A program made the translations under genes and the position numbers. Source: Talpa occidentalis (lineage: Eukaryota; Chordata; Mammalia; Eulipotyphla; Talpidae). Taken from it: a stretch of DNA of 64,000 bases. How positions within the stretch are numbered: the stretch's first letter is position 1; every line of letters starts with the position of its first letter. The stretch lies in NCBI RefSeq assembly GCF_014898055.3, contig NW_023605194.1, positions 64,419,361-64,483,360 on the forward strand, given 5' to 3'. This document shows positions 1-11,261 of the stretch, piece after piece. A model generated the notes under the pieces. That model did no database searches. It was not told the origin of the DNA and saw only the letters and a list, made by a program, of their open reading frames with translations.

Positions 1-1210
1 ATTACTAAAACCCTTTTGGAAAATAGAGAGATACTATTTGTCAAGCGCTCTGAAAATATTCACCCTAGAAATTCATCCAAAAAATTAATCTGACAGAAGA
101 AATATGTAAGAGTATGATCTGCAAGGGAGAAATACCACAGAGCCACCCCAAGGTTTCAGCAATGGGTATGGTTCCATAAGGCAGGGCACAACTCATCAGT
201 ATTATGAAGACGAGGAGCAAAATAAGGTATAAAAGCTTTCTTAGTCTGGCCTTTCCCATATCTGACTCACACTACCCCATTCTTATGCGTCCCTACTCAT
301 GCTGCTCCATCTCCCCAGTGTCCTCCTCTGCCTCTGCAGACCTCAGCCCAACCCAATCCCATATGAGGCAAGTTCCATGAGACATTCCTCTCACGTTGGC
401 TTGGCACTGGTGGGATTTTAGTCTGTCTCCTCCCACCTGAGCCTGTCAGGGTCGGTGGTGTCTTACTCAACCCCTGACATGCAATGAGCCGATGACAAAT
501 ATCAAGGGAACAAATGAAGTTAGAGAGTGAATGGAAGGAAGAGAGTGAAGGGTTGTGAGTTCACCCTCTGTGGCCTCTTCATTCATGATGACTACTCATT
601 ATTTAGCACCCCATGTACAGCACTGATCTGCCACAGCAGCTGATAGCTTCATTATTTCACTTTGTACTCAGAGCTACTCTCTGAGACAGGTGCCGTAATT
701 TCCAGCATATATGGGATATAGAAGCTAAGAGACTATTTGAGCTGCCCACAGTCACATGATCAAGAAATGATAGCTGGAATTTACAACCCAAGCTCATTCT
801 ACCTGCCCACATCCCTTCTCCACTGGCTCACACCCAGCAGGGACTTTGAAGTACAGTGGGTAAGCATAAGAGCTAGTACAGGGCTGCCTTCAAGGGGTTG
901 TTATGGGGACTAAAGGAGTTAGCAGGTATGAGAACTTTTGGAACAGTGTAAGAACTCCTAGTAAGCATGCACCATGGTGTCATTCTCTCTCACACTGCCA
1001 CCTCTACCAGATATGAACATTTCATACACCCTAACCCACTGCACAGTGAGCATCCTGAGGGTGCTTCTGTCTCTTTCTGAGAGCCATAATAAAGCTTTTT
1101 GACTGAACCCCCAAACCTACTCATGGTTCCTGGACAAGGCCACAGTGTTCTGGGGCAGAAGCAATAAGCGAGGACAGTGGGTCCACACCCCAGGGCCCCT
1201 TCCCACTAAC
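1..1210. other. intron 18 (part), with MIR-like sequence
   Basis: No exon of CABIN1 or other gene was recognised. About 600-800 resembles a MIR in plus orientation (bridging text with GAAGCTAAGAGACTATTTGA). The rest is unique intronic DNA. Confidence 0.6.
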
Positions 1211-1367
1211 CTTCATCTGCTGGGTTCTGCAGCTGCTGCTGGTGGCACAGAGAATGGAAGGTATCTTCTTCTTGCCAGATGATCCGGTGCAAGATGATCC
1301 AGGGCAGCACTGAGGAGACATGGGGCTCCTTGGGCTCCTCCTGCACAGCCATACTGCAGTCAATGAC
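1211..1367 (-). CDS. CABIN1: CABIN1 exon 18 (residues 826-878, last codon split)
   Basis: This exon is 157 bp, starts in phase 0 and ends in phase 1. The acceptor is TTACCCCAG and the donor is G|GTTAGT. It begins [20 protein letters not shown] and ends LQQQ-type glutamine-rich helix sequence followed by NPADE and a split glycine codon. The strongest anchor is [19 protein letters not shown], which is invariant in the CABIN1 proteins I recall. It is the last exon in the window; the next exon (starting around MSETPML in human) is not found in 1-1210. Confidence 0.93.
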
Positions 1368-2704
1368 CTGGGGTAAGGACACAGGGGACATTACAACAGG
1401 ACAGCTCTTCCCTCCACCTTCCAAATGAGTCCTCATGGCAGGCCAGGGATGGGAGCAAGGTCATGCTCTATGCACATTCCCACCTCTTGAAGGACCACAG
1501 ATGTAGCAGCATCTCAGCGTATCATCAGATTCCAACCATGCCCACCCACCAAATTACCCAGGTATCAAATGAGCTAGATTTGACCATCATGAGCCAGCTC
1601 TGACCATTCTCCCAGCATGCCACATGCATTTCTGATGCCCTCAGCACCAACTATGTGCTGTGCCCTGGGTCCGATATGAGAGTTAAAAGGGTAAAGAGGG
1701 CACAGGGAAATTGACAGTCCTGAGGGAAGAGAGCCAGATTCAAGCCACGTAAGAGTTAAAGATCAGTATGGCTGCTGCAAAGAAAATAAAGCAGGGTTAG
1801 AGGAAGGTGAAACAGACAGAGTTAAGTTCTTGAGAGATCTCTAGGAAATGGCTATGGTGTATTCAATACTCAAGAGAGGGCAGAGAGTTGACAGAGAAGA
1901 CAGACATATAGGCAGAGGACCCAGAAGTAGCCCAAGGCAGCAGAAGTTATGGGTCAAGAGGTAGGCCAGGTAGAGCAATGCACCTTGGGCAAGAAGCAAC
2001 GAGAAGGGCTGAAGTGAAGGAGGAGCACACTGGTATTTCTATTTTGAAAAGATGGCTGAACTGGAAGGGTAGAGGGTCAGGGAGACTACAGAGAGCATGT
2101 TGCCACAGTTCAAAGAAGAGACAGCAGTGGCCTAGGCTAAACAGAACAGTGAAGACAAGGGGGAGAAACAAAGGATGGGATGTTAGGAACAGAGATTTGG
2201 TGGGACTTGATGAGAGCATGAATGGGAGTTGTCAGGGGAGAGCTAAATGTGGCTCCAAGGAAAGTTCCCTGCCATAAGATCTGCCTGAGCAATGACCCCT
2301 CAGCTGCCAGTGTCAGGACTATGTGGGGTAGTGGAGAGCCCTGGCAAGGAGAATGAAGGCCTGGGTTCCAACCCCAGCTTTGCCTCTGGCTAGCTGCACA
2401 CAGATCAAGGCTTTCTACTCTGCACCTGTTTCCTTTCCCCTAGGACAGATGGTCTGAAAGAAACCTTGTGATGCCAAGTGCTACACCATCTTGAAGTCCC
2501 AGCCCAACCAGATCCAGGAAGGTTTGAAGCTAATGCACAGCCAGCCATCCTGAGGTACCCACCTCTTCCAGCCAGAAAAGCCAGTTCACCCCTTTGGGGT
2601 GCTTAACTTTAAGTGGAAGTTTGTGAACTCTGAAGAAGGGAGGCACCCAAGAGTCACACCTTCTGGGACAGAGCAGAGCAGGGCAGGAAGGAAATGGGCA
2701 TTAC
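1368..2704. other. intron 17
   Basis: Purine-rich plus strand between about 1680 and 2260, with text of the kind found in old L2/MIR-age repeats (AGGAAGGTGAAACAGACAGA). No exon, SINE or young repeat was seen. Confidence 0.5.
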
Positions 2705-2947
2705 CTGGATGAGGTTGTTTGTGAGCCGGCTGAGGCCAGTCGTGGAAGATGATTCCTTCAGGATGCCGCCGCTGCTGTCTGCCAAAAGAGCCTGCTCGAT
2801 GCCCAGCAGCAACTGGGTCACCGTGGCCACCCACTCCTCCTTGGCTGCAGCCTCACTTGCATTCACCATCTGCTGGACTGCCTCATTTAGAGCCACATCA
2901 GAACACTCAAAACATTGCCTGTGGTCCTTCAGCCGGAGCAAGGAGTC
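2705..2947 (-). CDS. CABIN1: CABIN1 exon 17 (residues 745-825)
   Basis: This exon is 243 bp, exactly 81 codons, phase 0 at both ends. The acceptor is GTGCTCAG and the donor is CAG|GTAATG. It begins [20 protein letters not shown] and ends [11 protein letters not shown]. It is predicted alpha-helical and sits in the helical repeat part after the N-terminal TPRs. Compared with the human protein as I remember it, there are only scattered substitutions, such as Y to H in RLKDHRQ. Confidence 0.95.
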
Positions 2948-3486
2948 CTGAGCACAGGAAGGTGCAGAGAGGAAGGCACACTGTGAAAGGGTCATAATGA
3001 CACTCACCACACCTGGTCTTCAGAGCAGATAGTCAAGGACTAAGACATGAGGGGTTATCCAAAATAAAAGGGATGCGCAGGCCCCTATAGAGCCTTGAGG
3101 CAATTGCAAGTTGTGGTGACGTATGTACAATCACAGCACGAGAGGCCACTGGCCTGTCCAGGAAGCTTAAAAAAGAAGTGCTTAACTTCCATGACTTCAA
3201 ATCCTCATTTATTAAGCTGGGACAACAGAGCAAGCTTGTCTTGTCAGTTCTCATCCTGAGTCACCAAGCCTCAGGCCCCTAGTTAGGTGCTCATCCAGTA
3301 CCACAGCTCTATAGAGTCTCATCAGGAGAGAGCAGGTTGCAAGAGAAGGACTGGCTCACAGAGGAGGGCCTCAGCCAAAGCCACTGTAAGAGCAACTAGC
3401 CAGGCAGCACTGAAGCCATCATTCTGTGTCCCCATCCTCCCCACGTACCCAGGTGGAGCAAGGTGAGACTCAGCCACCTCATTATG

Positions 3487-3838
3487 CCTCAAAGGCCCCA
3501 CAGGCATTAAATGAGAAGCTTGCACATGGTACACTCAGCACAGAGCCCTGGCACACAGAGGCACTCTCAGTATAATACATTGAGCTGTTCTATTTTAAAA
3601 TCTCCTCTTCGGGAATCACTATACTTTTTGGAAGGCTCCTATTCCTTTGACTCTGGAACACAGCCTATTTAAAATCCTCGCATTTCAGCCTCTTTCATAG
3701 CTGGGCTGAGGTATGGGAAGACTCAGCCTGGCTGTGCTTGCAAGTCTGGTGGGGGCCTGTTAGAGCAGCAGGAAAAGCCTGCTGCCCAGTGCCCAGGCTC
3801 TGACCTCAATATAGCACGCCCCGGTAGTAGCTACTGCC
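3487..3838. repeat. direct duplication, copy A (partner at 22845-23190)
   Basis: About 350 bp is shared with intron 6 in the same orientation. By eye there are roughly 20-25 differences, mostly transitions, plus a short scrambled stretch near the left end. Shared landmarks include CTCCTCTTCGGGA, GGAACACAGCCTATTTAAAA and GTCTGGTGGGGGCCTGTTAG. The left part (AGAGCCCTGGCACACAGAGG) resembles MIR text. No poly(A) tail or target duplication was seen. Confidence 0.9.
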
Positions 3839-4454
3839 CACGGCTGACAAGTGAGGCTGCCATTCTCTGAGGTGACACAGACAGGTATGGGGCAGAAATG
3901 CCCAAAACTGACTTTGCGAAATGCTGCAACATCTAAACACAGAGCAAAACCACCCCAAATGTATCAGTCTTAATTGCCAGGAACATGTGGTCTGTGGGTT
4001 TTATTCTTTACAGAAAGTCAACATTTTTCTAGCAGGATGCCACTGAGGTGCAAAAGCGCCGTGGGGTGAAGGCAAGGAGCCCTAATCAAATAGTGAACAC
4101 ATAAAGGGCCGAGGGCTCTATTTTTTAGAAGGACAAAGACTATTTACTTTAAAACACAGACAGAGTTGACTAGAAAGTGAAGAATATACAAAGCCCTAGC
4201 ATGACATAAACCCAGCACTAAGGGCCAGAAAGAGCTAAAAAGCAGAATAACTGCCAACAAACAAGGAGACCAAATTAGCACTAACTATGGGCGACATGAT
4301 GACCTACCAAAAACAAAGCAAAACCAAACAAATTATCAAAAATGGTAGGAATTCATTGAAGTAACTAGATAAAAGTAAACACACAAAAGACAATAGGACT
4401 CCTACAAAACAGAAATGTAGAGTTAGAAAATGACCAACAAAAATATTCTGCTCA

Positions 4455-4742
4455 GGGCCTCCCTGGTGGCGCAGCGGTTGAACACTGGGTTGCGAAGCTG
4501 CCCGCAGCCTCTGCAGTGCCGGTTCAATCCCCAGCTGCTCCCCGGCCACCGGAGGAGGGTCCCACATGGCGCGCAGACCTCTCCTGCCGCCCGCTGCTCC
4601 CCTCAGCAGTGTACTTCGGTCCTTCTGCCTGGTCTGCTCCCTGCTCTGGCTCTGGTGAATTCTCTCACCCTCCCGCACTTCTGACTGTACCCAGTGCTTG
4701 TATAAATAAATAAATAAATCTTTTAAAAAAACAAACAAAAAA
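4455..4742 (+). mobile_element. tRNA-derived T+ SINE, type C
   Basis: Full length. A-box-like TGGCGCAGCGG, B-box-like GGTTCAATCCC, body with TGTACTTCGGTCC, tail (AATA)n then TCTTTT. Flanked by ATTCTGCTCA at 4445-4454 and 4743-4752. Confidence 0.95.
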
Positions 4743-5274
4743 ATTCTGCTCAAAATACCAAGCAAAATTACTAATGACAAAGAATCTCCTTAACCAGAAA
4801 AAAACTATACAATCATTGAAGAACATCAAGATAGGCTGCCTCAATAGGGAGAGAGTCATCACACTCCGAAAGGGTAAGATTCCAAGTCAGGTGTCTCCCC
4901 ATAAAAGCAGACAGGACATGTTAAGTGCAAAACATAGAACATTAACATTGTTAGAACAAAGGAGAAAGTGCATTTTGTGTATGCATGTTCCCGTCTGCCT
5001 TTCCTCTACAATATAGGTTCTGTCAAAGGTGGCTCTCTTGTACTGAGCCAAGCACACAGCAGATACTCTATCCATGTGTATGGAATAGTGGAGGAATATT
5101 TTTCCAGTATTGGAAAGCATAATAAACAAAATCACAAATGTTTAAAAAACATCAAAAAATATGATAACCTAAAAATTCAAAACTTCTACATGTTGGGAAA
5201 AAAATGTCATAATTTAAAAGCAAACAACAAACTGAGAAGAAAAACATTTGTAACATAAAAAGTATTCCAAGTTA

Positions 5275-5549
5275 GGGTCTCCCTGGTGGCGCAAGGGTTA
5301 AGACGCAGCCTGTGAAGCTGTCTGCAGCCTCTGCAGCATGAGTTCGATCCCTGGCTGGCCAGGGAGCAACCCACATGGCATAACAGACCACTCCTGACTC
5401 GCCTGCTGCTCCCCTCAGCAGTGTACTTCGGTCAATCTACCCGTTCTGCTCCCGACTCTGTCTCTGGTGAATCCTCTCACCCCCGCAACACCTCTTGCCT
5501 GTACCCAAGCTCTTGTATGAATAATAAATAAATCTTTTTTTAAAAAAAC
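5275..5549 (+). mobile_element. T+ SINE, type A
   Basis: Full length, with head TCTCCCTGGTGGCGCAAGGG and AATAAATAAATCTTTTTT tail. Flanks AGTATTCCAAGTTA and AGTATTCCAATTTA form a target duplication with one difference. Confidence 0.95.
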
Positions 5550-6289
5550 AGTATTCCAATTTAGTATGAAAACAAACCCTTTAGTAGGAAATTGAAGAAA
5601 CCAAGAGTCATTATTTACAAAAGGCAGGAGCTTCCATAATACTTGGCAAAAGTCCCACCACAGTCCTTAGTGCTGCTCAGTACCCAATCAAATAGCAGTT
5701 TCTCCCCCATCTATGGAGCACCCTACCACACCCAGGAGTTCTGGCTAACAGGAGAAAGCTGACATCTGAGTCACTGAAGTCACTGTCTAGAACCAGAGGG
5801 GTCTGGCCTCTCTCTTCCTTCTCCTAACCTAATGGCGTCCCTGGGTACACTCAGTTGTCCCTCCCACACACACCTTTGCTGACCCAGCCTGCCATGGTTA
5901 CTGAGATCATATATATGGCACCCCTCACTTTCAGCATGGACCTGTCTGACCTACTTAGCCAGGAGATAGAAACTCCTTCCTTCCTTTTCTTTCTCCCTCA
6001 CTTCCTTCTCAAAACCAATACTTTCCTTCTCTTCCACCAAAACAGAGTTGCCTCCATTTGCTCACAGTCACAACTCTTAATTTTCCCAATTCAAGAAAGT
6101 TAATAATTAATATATCTCAGGTAATCTGTGCAGGAAGACTGGGTTCTCTTTCAAAACTGAAGGAAAAGGCCCCAGTAAGATAATATGTGATTAGAGTGTG
6201 AACTACCAGGGTCAGGACACCAGATCAACACTACAAAGCACATAATATTTATCATCTTCCATATCTGTCTCTGTGTCCAATGCCACCCC

Positions 6290-6480
6290 TGCTGAGGTTG
6301 GTGACAATGATGATAACTGGCACCCATACAGCACTTGCTACATGCCAGGCATGGTGCCAAGGACACACTAACTCATAAACCAAACAGGTCTCTGAAGAAA
6401 GGACAACTATCACCCCCATTCTAGAGATGAAGAGCCAAGGCACAGAAGATGAGTAACTGCTCAGTGCCCAGAACATCCTG
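6290..6480 (+). mobile_element. MIR fragment
   Basis: Core text CATGCCAGGCATGGTGCCAA, then CTAACTCATAAACC, CCCCCATTCTAGAGATGAAG and GCCAAGGCACAGAAGA follows the MIR order. Confidence 0.75.
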
Positions 6481-6718
6481 GTGCTCACTGAGCGCTCAGT
6501 AAGGGTTTACTTCCAGAAGAACAGAGGCACTGAGGAATTGAGAGAGCCATGGGATTCAAACACCATAGTAGTGTTCATTTTCTTTAACTATGTGGTCAAA
6601 CATGAGTATTTAAATTATCTTAAGTCTTTATATTTGTATGTCTGCTAGACTTAAATGGCCTGCTTGATTACCATTTTAGTTATGTGTAGTTCTGCTGGTC
6701 AATTATATGACCTAAAAG

Positions 6719-7177
6719 AATGTAGGATACCAGACCCTACAAGGCTCCTTTCAAATTAAGCAAGAGCAAGATGCTTGATCACCCTGGGGCCACTGGCATA
6801 TATCAGGAGGTATAACCAGGAACACCGTGAGGCCACTGACTGATGTGTAACCGTGTGCCTCAGAGACTGATCAGTGGAACACCTTGTCGATAAGACTGGA
6901 ACCATGGCTGGGGGTACAGGGTATGGTTTCAATTGCAATACCAGGTCATCAAGTAGATAAATTGTATCTGGCCAGTACGCATATCCTTCTGAAGCCCTAG
7001 ATAAGATAAGCACATTTTCAGTTTCACCACCCTTTTTCTCTTTTTTCTCCTACCCTATGTAATTGATGCTATATGATTATTCTATCAATAAAAAGACCAG
7101 GATCTTGCTCATTCAGCAGCATCCTGCTTTGTGCAGCCTGCTCTACCACTTCCATTTCTATATCAGTGTGGTGTTGT
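6719..7177 (+). mobile_element. possible solo LTR
   Basis: Starts TGTAGGATACC and may end TGTTGTCA. AATAAA lies at about 7087 followed by a U5-like GT/CT-rich end. No matching target duplication was found, so the ends and identity are uncertain. Confidence 0.35.
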
Positions 7178-7249
7178 CAATGAAACAAACATTATACATA
7201 TATTTGATCCTTTTAAAATATCTACTCAGCAGTTAATTTAAAAATAGAA

Positions 7250-7530
7250 GGGCCTCCCTGGTGACACAAGGGGTTAAGTCCTGAGACTTAACTATGAAGC
7301 TATCGGCAGCCACTGCAGCACGAGTTCAGTCCTCGGCCAGGAAGGTGACCCATATGGTGTAACACCTCTCCTGTCTTGCCTGCTGCTCCCCTCAGCAGTG
7401 TATTTCAGTAGACCTGCTTGTTCTGCTCCCCACTCTGTCTCTGGTGAATCCTCTCACCCCCCACACCTCTGGCCTATACCCCAGCTCTTGTATGCATAAA
7501 TAAATCTTTAAAAAATAAAAAAAAAGTATA
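7250..7530 (+). mobile_element. T+ SINE, type A
   Basis: Full length with TATGCATAAATAAATCTTT tail. Flanks AAAATAGAA and AGTATAGAA suggest an imperfect target duplication. It ends 246 bp left of exon 16. Confidence 0.92.
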
Positions 7531-7776
7531 GAAAAAAAGACAGCTGGACAAATGGATAGATGGAGGCTGACGCCATATAGAAGTTCAGAAACCTAGAACC
7601 TACGCCCCCAGTCCTGACCACATCTTCTGACTAGTATCTTCTTGGATGCCAAGTTAGCAGCTTTCACTGCCATTTTTCTAGGTTCTCAAGGGCTACTTCA
7701 AAGCCTCCAGAGAATAAACCCGCAATCAAGCAAAGAAGTTTTACAAGTGGACAAGGAGGACATGGGCAACACACAC

Positions 7777-7971
7777 CTGCAGCAGCAGCAGCTGGGCTGG
7801 CCTCTCAGGAATGGAAGTCATAAACTCCAGGTGTTTGGCCCGGTCAAACCCACTGGTGCACAAGGTGGGGCGGAGCAGATGCACAACAGCCTTGTAGTCA
7901 CCAGCCTCATACAGCCGCTGAATTTCCTCTAGGGACTGGCACCGCTCCAGTGACTTCAGGTTCTTATCAAT
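7777..7971 (-). CDS. CABIN1: CABIN1 exon 16 (residues 680-744)
   Basis: This exon is 195 bp, 65 codons, phase 0 at both ends. The acceptor is CTTTTCCAG and the donor is CAG|GTGTGT. It begins [20 protein letters not shown], continues [18 protein letters not shown] and ends RPAQLLLLQ. The [13 protein letters not shown] stretch looks like a TPR-type helix pair. Four consecutive CTG leucine codons precede the final CAG. Confidence 0.95.
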
Positions 7972-8119
7972 CTGGAAAAGGCCCAGAAATGCTGCCCAGT
8001 GACATAACCCTCACACCTCCCCTGACTATGGCTGGTGTTTGCATTGTCAGACCCAGATGAGAAATACAAAATTACCCTCCCTGCAAAATACACCATCATT
8101 TACATTAAACAAAATACTT

Positions 8120-8415
8120 GGGCCTCCCCGGTGGCATAGCGGTTGAGCGCTGGGCTGCGAAGCTGCCTGCAGCCTCTGCGGCGCTGGTTCGATCCCCCGC
8201 TGCTCCCCGGCCACTGGAGGAGGGTCCCGCATGGCCCGCAGACCTCTCCTGCAGCCCGCTGCTCCCCTCAGCAGTGTACTTCGGTCCTTCTGCCTGCTCT
8301 GCTCCCTGCTCTGGCTCTGGTGAATTCTCTCACCCTCCGGTGCTTCTGACTGTACCCAGTGCTTGTATAAAATAATAAATAAATAAATAAAAAGAAAAAG
8401 TTCTAAAAAAAAAAA
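8120..8415 (+). mobile_element. T+ SINE, type C
   Basis: Full length, with (AATA)n tail and 14-nt A run. Target duplication AAAATACTTG at 8111-8120 and again after the tail near 8416-8425. Confidence 0.95.
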
Positions 8416-8767
8416 AAAATACTTGATAAAAGGTATTTCTGTCAAGGTCAAGGCATTTAATTCTTAAGGAAAAAACAAACAAACAAACAAAAAAAAAACC
8501 CAACTTCCTCAGAAGCAGAGAGAGTCCAGAAAAATGTCTGCCAAAATAACTGGACAGTATTCTGGTGACAGTTAACCCAGATTTGTGAAACCATGTAATA
8601 CCAGGCCATGAAAAACAGGGCAAACCCTGTCACAAGCTGATGCATGCCATTGACATACAAAACTCTCTCCTCACAGGGGGTCTGCCATTGCCCCCAAAAC
8701 ATAGGCAATGGAGGCACTGCACTTGACCTTGCCCAGAAGCTCTGCAAGAATCTAAAGGTACCTTTCA

Positions 8768-9044
8768 GGGCTTCCCTGGTGGCGCAAGGGGTTAAGACAC
8801 AACCTATGAAGCAATCCACAGCCACTGCAGCACGAGTTCAATCCCTGGCCAGAGAGCGCCCCACATGGTGCAGCAGACGTCTCCTGACTCACCTGCTGCT
8901 CCTCTCAGCAGTGTATTTCAGTACATCTGCCTGTTCTGTTCCCCACTGTGTCTCTGGTGAATCCTCTCACCCGCCCATACCTCTGGCCTATACCCCAGTA
9001 CTTGTATGCATAAATAAATAAATCTATTTAAAAAAAATAAAAGT
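8768..9044 (+). mobile_element. T+ SINE, type A
   Basis: Full length with TATGCATAAATAAATAAATC tail. Flanks CCTTTCA and CCTTTTCA are a probable short target duplication. Confidence 0.92.
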
Positions 9045-9526
9045 CCTTTTCAGCTGATGTGGACACATCACAGTCCAGAAACTGTGGCAGAGTCTGAGAC
9101 TGCCCAGTGAAAACAGAATTAAAGCCTGACAGGGCCTGGAATATATGCCACACCTCACTGGCTCAGCCCCAGGGTAAGACCCAAGTGATCTGCTCCTGAA
9201 GTTTTCCTCTAATTCTGTGGGGCCGCTGCCACATGCACTGGATAGCAGACCAATATTCACTTTAAATCATGCCATAAAATACCCCTTTCCCTGTTCCTGC
9301 CACCCGGACCAGCTCTCCATCAAGGAGGTGTGTGTGCAAATCCATGGGCCTTTGGTGCCAGTGCTGCCTTTCCCAGGCCTCTTGGATGTCCAAAGGAAGG
9401 AGCTCTGCTCAGCATGTGAGCTACTCTCCTGTTTCTCAGCAACAACCTCAGGTCTGGTATAACTGAGCCAACTCAGAATAAATCTTTAACCAAGAATACA
9501 CTATATTTTAAAAAACTCCCACTCAC

Positions 9527-9679
9527 CTCCTCCAGGGAAACAACAGAGTCATTGTGGAGGTTGGGCAGGCGGATGACGATGTCTCGTGGTTCAGCCCCTG
9601 CCTCCACCCGCCTGGCAGTGGAACTCTGGAGCATCTCTGTGCAGATGTCATAATTCTCCAAGGCCTGCTCCATGTCTCC
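9527..9679 (-). CDS. CABIN1: CABIN1 exon 15 (residues 629-679)
   Basis: This exon is 153 bp, 51 codons, phase 0 at both ends. The acceptor is TGGCTAG and the donor is GAG|GTGAGT. It begins [20 protein letters not shown], which with the end of exon 14 forms a canonical TPR (W-L-A helix A, then EQALENYD helix B). It continues to [19 protein letters not shown]. Confidence 0.95.
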
Positions 9680-10407
9680 CTAGCCAGAGGAAAAGCAGTC
9701 AAGGGACAGGGGCAAAAGGACAGGTAAGGCACCTAGCATTGTTCTATGTCAGGTGTCTTACATTTGATCCCACTAGACTCTTGGCACCACGAAGGTGGGC
9801 TTTCGCCCCATCACAGCTATACCCTTTAAAAGGGGACCTGGCACACAGCTGGTGCTCATTAAGTATTTGTCAAATGAATGAATGAATGAATGAATGAATG
9901 ACTCACAGCATAACCCTATAATCAGGAAAGGATACTGAGGAAATCTAAGCAAGACTGAGTATTGTGTTTAAGATCATCAGCTATAAAATGGCAGAGCCAA
10001 GACCAAGCTGGTCCAGTTCCAGAACTGACTGCGGCAATCTTTTACTCATTCTACAGTGCACCATGTGTGTTAGATGCTAGATAACAGCCAGTCTATTCTG
10101 ACTTTTTGGGGTGAAACTTTCTGAGCAATCACACAAGATGGGTGGTTGATTCCCTTCTAGAAAGGTCAGTATCCATTTGTGTAATTTCAGAGCGCGGTGG
10201 CTATGCTGATGTATTTTACAAACAGGTAGTCATGCTAACCATGAGATGCTGAAAATTTCCTACCATGTCCCACTTTCTTTTAGTGAGACCAGTGCTTAGG
10301 CAGGTGCCACACACACAAGCACCCCTCTCTCTATAATGTGTCCAGATCTCTTCCCTCCCTGCTGAGTATCAGGGCATGCTTCTCAAGCAGCTAACCAAAT
10401 AACCAAC
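9680..10407. other. intron 14, with MIR end and GAAT repeat
   Basis: A MIR-like 3' end (GCTGGTGCTCATTAAGTATT) leads into a (GAAT)n run at about 9873-9901. Nothing else was recognised. Confidence 0.6.
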
Positions 10408-10595
10408 CTGCAGGGCCAGAAACCGAGCCTTCAACCAATAAACACGGACCACAAACTCCAGCCAGCTATCCTCAAATAGGTCTCTCTGGGATGAGGCAAA
10501 TGTTAACTGCAGGAGGTCTCCCAGGAAGTGGGTTCCCGGGAAATCAGGTCCAAACCTGCCATTCACCATGCCAGCAGGGCAGTTCCGAGGAGACA
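10408..10595 (-). CDS. CABIN1: CABIN1 exon 14 (residues 566-628)
   Basis: This exon is 188 bp, entering in phase 1 and ending in phase 0. The acceptor is GGTTTTCAG. The donor CAG|GTTGGT is weaker than consensus (T rather than A or G at +3). It begins with the split valine and [20 protein letters not shown], then [18 protein letters not shown] and [12 protein letters not shown]. The last segment is helix A of a TPR completed by exon 15. Confidence 0.94.
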
Positions 10596-11182
10596 CTGAA
10601 AACCAGGCAGGTCAAAACAAGTCAACTTCATGTATAGAGTTTAAATACTTTTTACTTCCCAGAGGTCATCCTGAGCCCTTGCCATGCCTACCTTAGTATC
10701 CATGACTTCCCTGAGCCCCTCAGAGACTTACAGATGGCAAATGGTGGTATCAGAGAAGTCAGACAAGTCAAACAGAGCCTGAGAGCTGGGGGGCTCCCAC
10801 TTTACAGACTGCAATCTGAGCATATTGTTGTTCACCAGGAAGTGGTTTAAAAGTAAGAATGAGCCATACCATGTGGGAAAATTATTGGTGACACATAATG
10901 TCAAGTAGCAACTTGAGAAAAAGGAGATCCCACTTCCTTCAATAGTCCATATCAAAAAAGGGAGGCAGTTGGCTCCCTCTGGGGGCTCAGCTGCTGCTAC
11001 CTACTTCTTGAGTGTCCAAGCCACTACTCTTGGGACCCTGTATTCCCCCTGGCCTGACCAGATAACCCAGGAATATGCCTATGCAGATGTAAATCTGAAC
11101 TCCATGACAGCCTCCCCACTCCCACTTCCTCTTGGTTGCTGGAGATTTCAGAAAAGTACTCCTACCAAAGAACACCTCCTAC
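10596..11182. other. intron 13
   Basis: Short intron. No repeat or extra exon was recognised. Confidence 0.5.
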
Positions 11183-11261
11183 CTGCAGAGCTTCTACCCT
11201 TGGTCAGCAGCCACTGGTCCAGCTGGAGTTCCATGCAGGAGAGCGACATCAACATCATGTC
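11183..11261 (-). CDS. CABIN1: CABIN1 exon 13 (residues 540-566), with two possible in-frame donors
   Basis: This exon is 79 bp. It begins [20 protein letters not shown] and ends KGRSSA plus one base. The acceptor is TGTCCTGCAG. The donor chosen here is GCAG|GTAGGAGG, which keeps the GRSSA residues present in human CABIN1. A second GT lies 15 nt upstream (AAGG|GTAGAAGC, exon edge 11198); its use would remove five residues in frame. Confidence 0.92.

Larger units (their letters stand above)
2948..7776. other. intron 16, holding duplication copy A, three SINEs, a MIR and an LTR-like stretch
   Basis: This is one of the larger introns in the coding part of the gene. Its repeats are listed separately. 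Stretches 3840-4450, 4760-5270 and 5560-6280 show no gene; 4780-5260 is AT-rich. Confidence 0.6.
7972..9526. other. intron 15, with two SINEs
   Basis: SINEs are listed separately. The remaining 8430-8765 and 9050-9520 show no gene or recognised repeat. Confidence 0.55.

Noticed and set aside
1..1210. Search for the next CABIN1 exon (human MSETPML...)
   Set aside because: No matching reading frame with splice sites was found, so the exon lies beyond the left edge.
4455..4560. tRNA genes suggested by A- and B-box matches
   Set aside because: Every match lies in the head of a SINE with tail and target duplication. None keeps a tRNA cloverleaf with CCA-proximal stem.
4455..9044. Regularly recurring identical words that might suggest a repeat array
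   Set aside because: They are dispersed SINE copies with different flanks and target duplications, not a CRISPR or satellite array.
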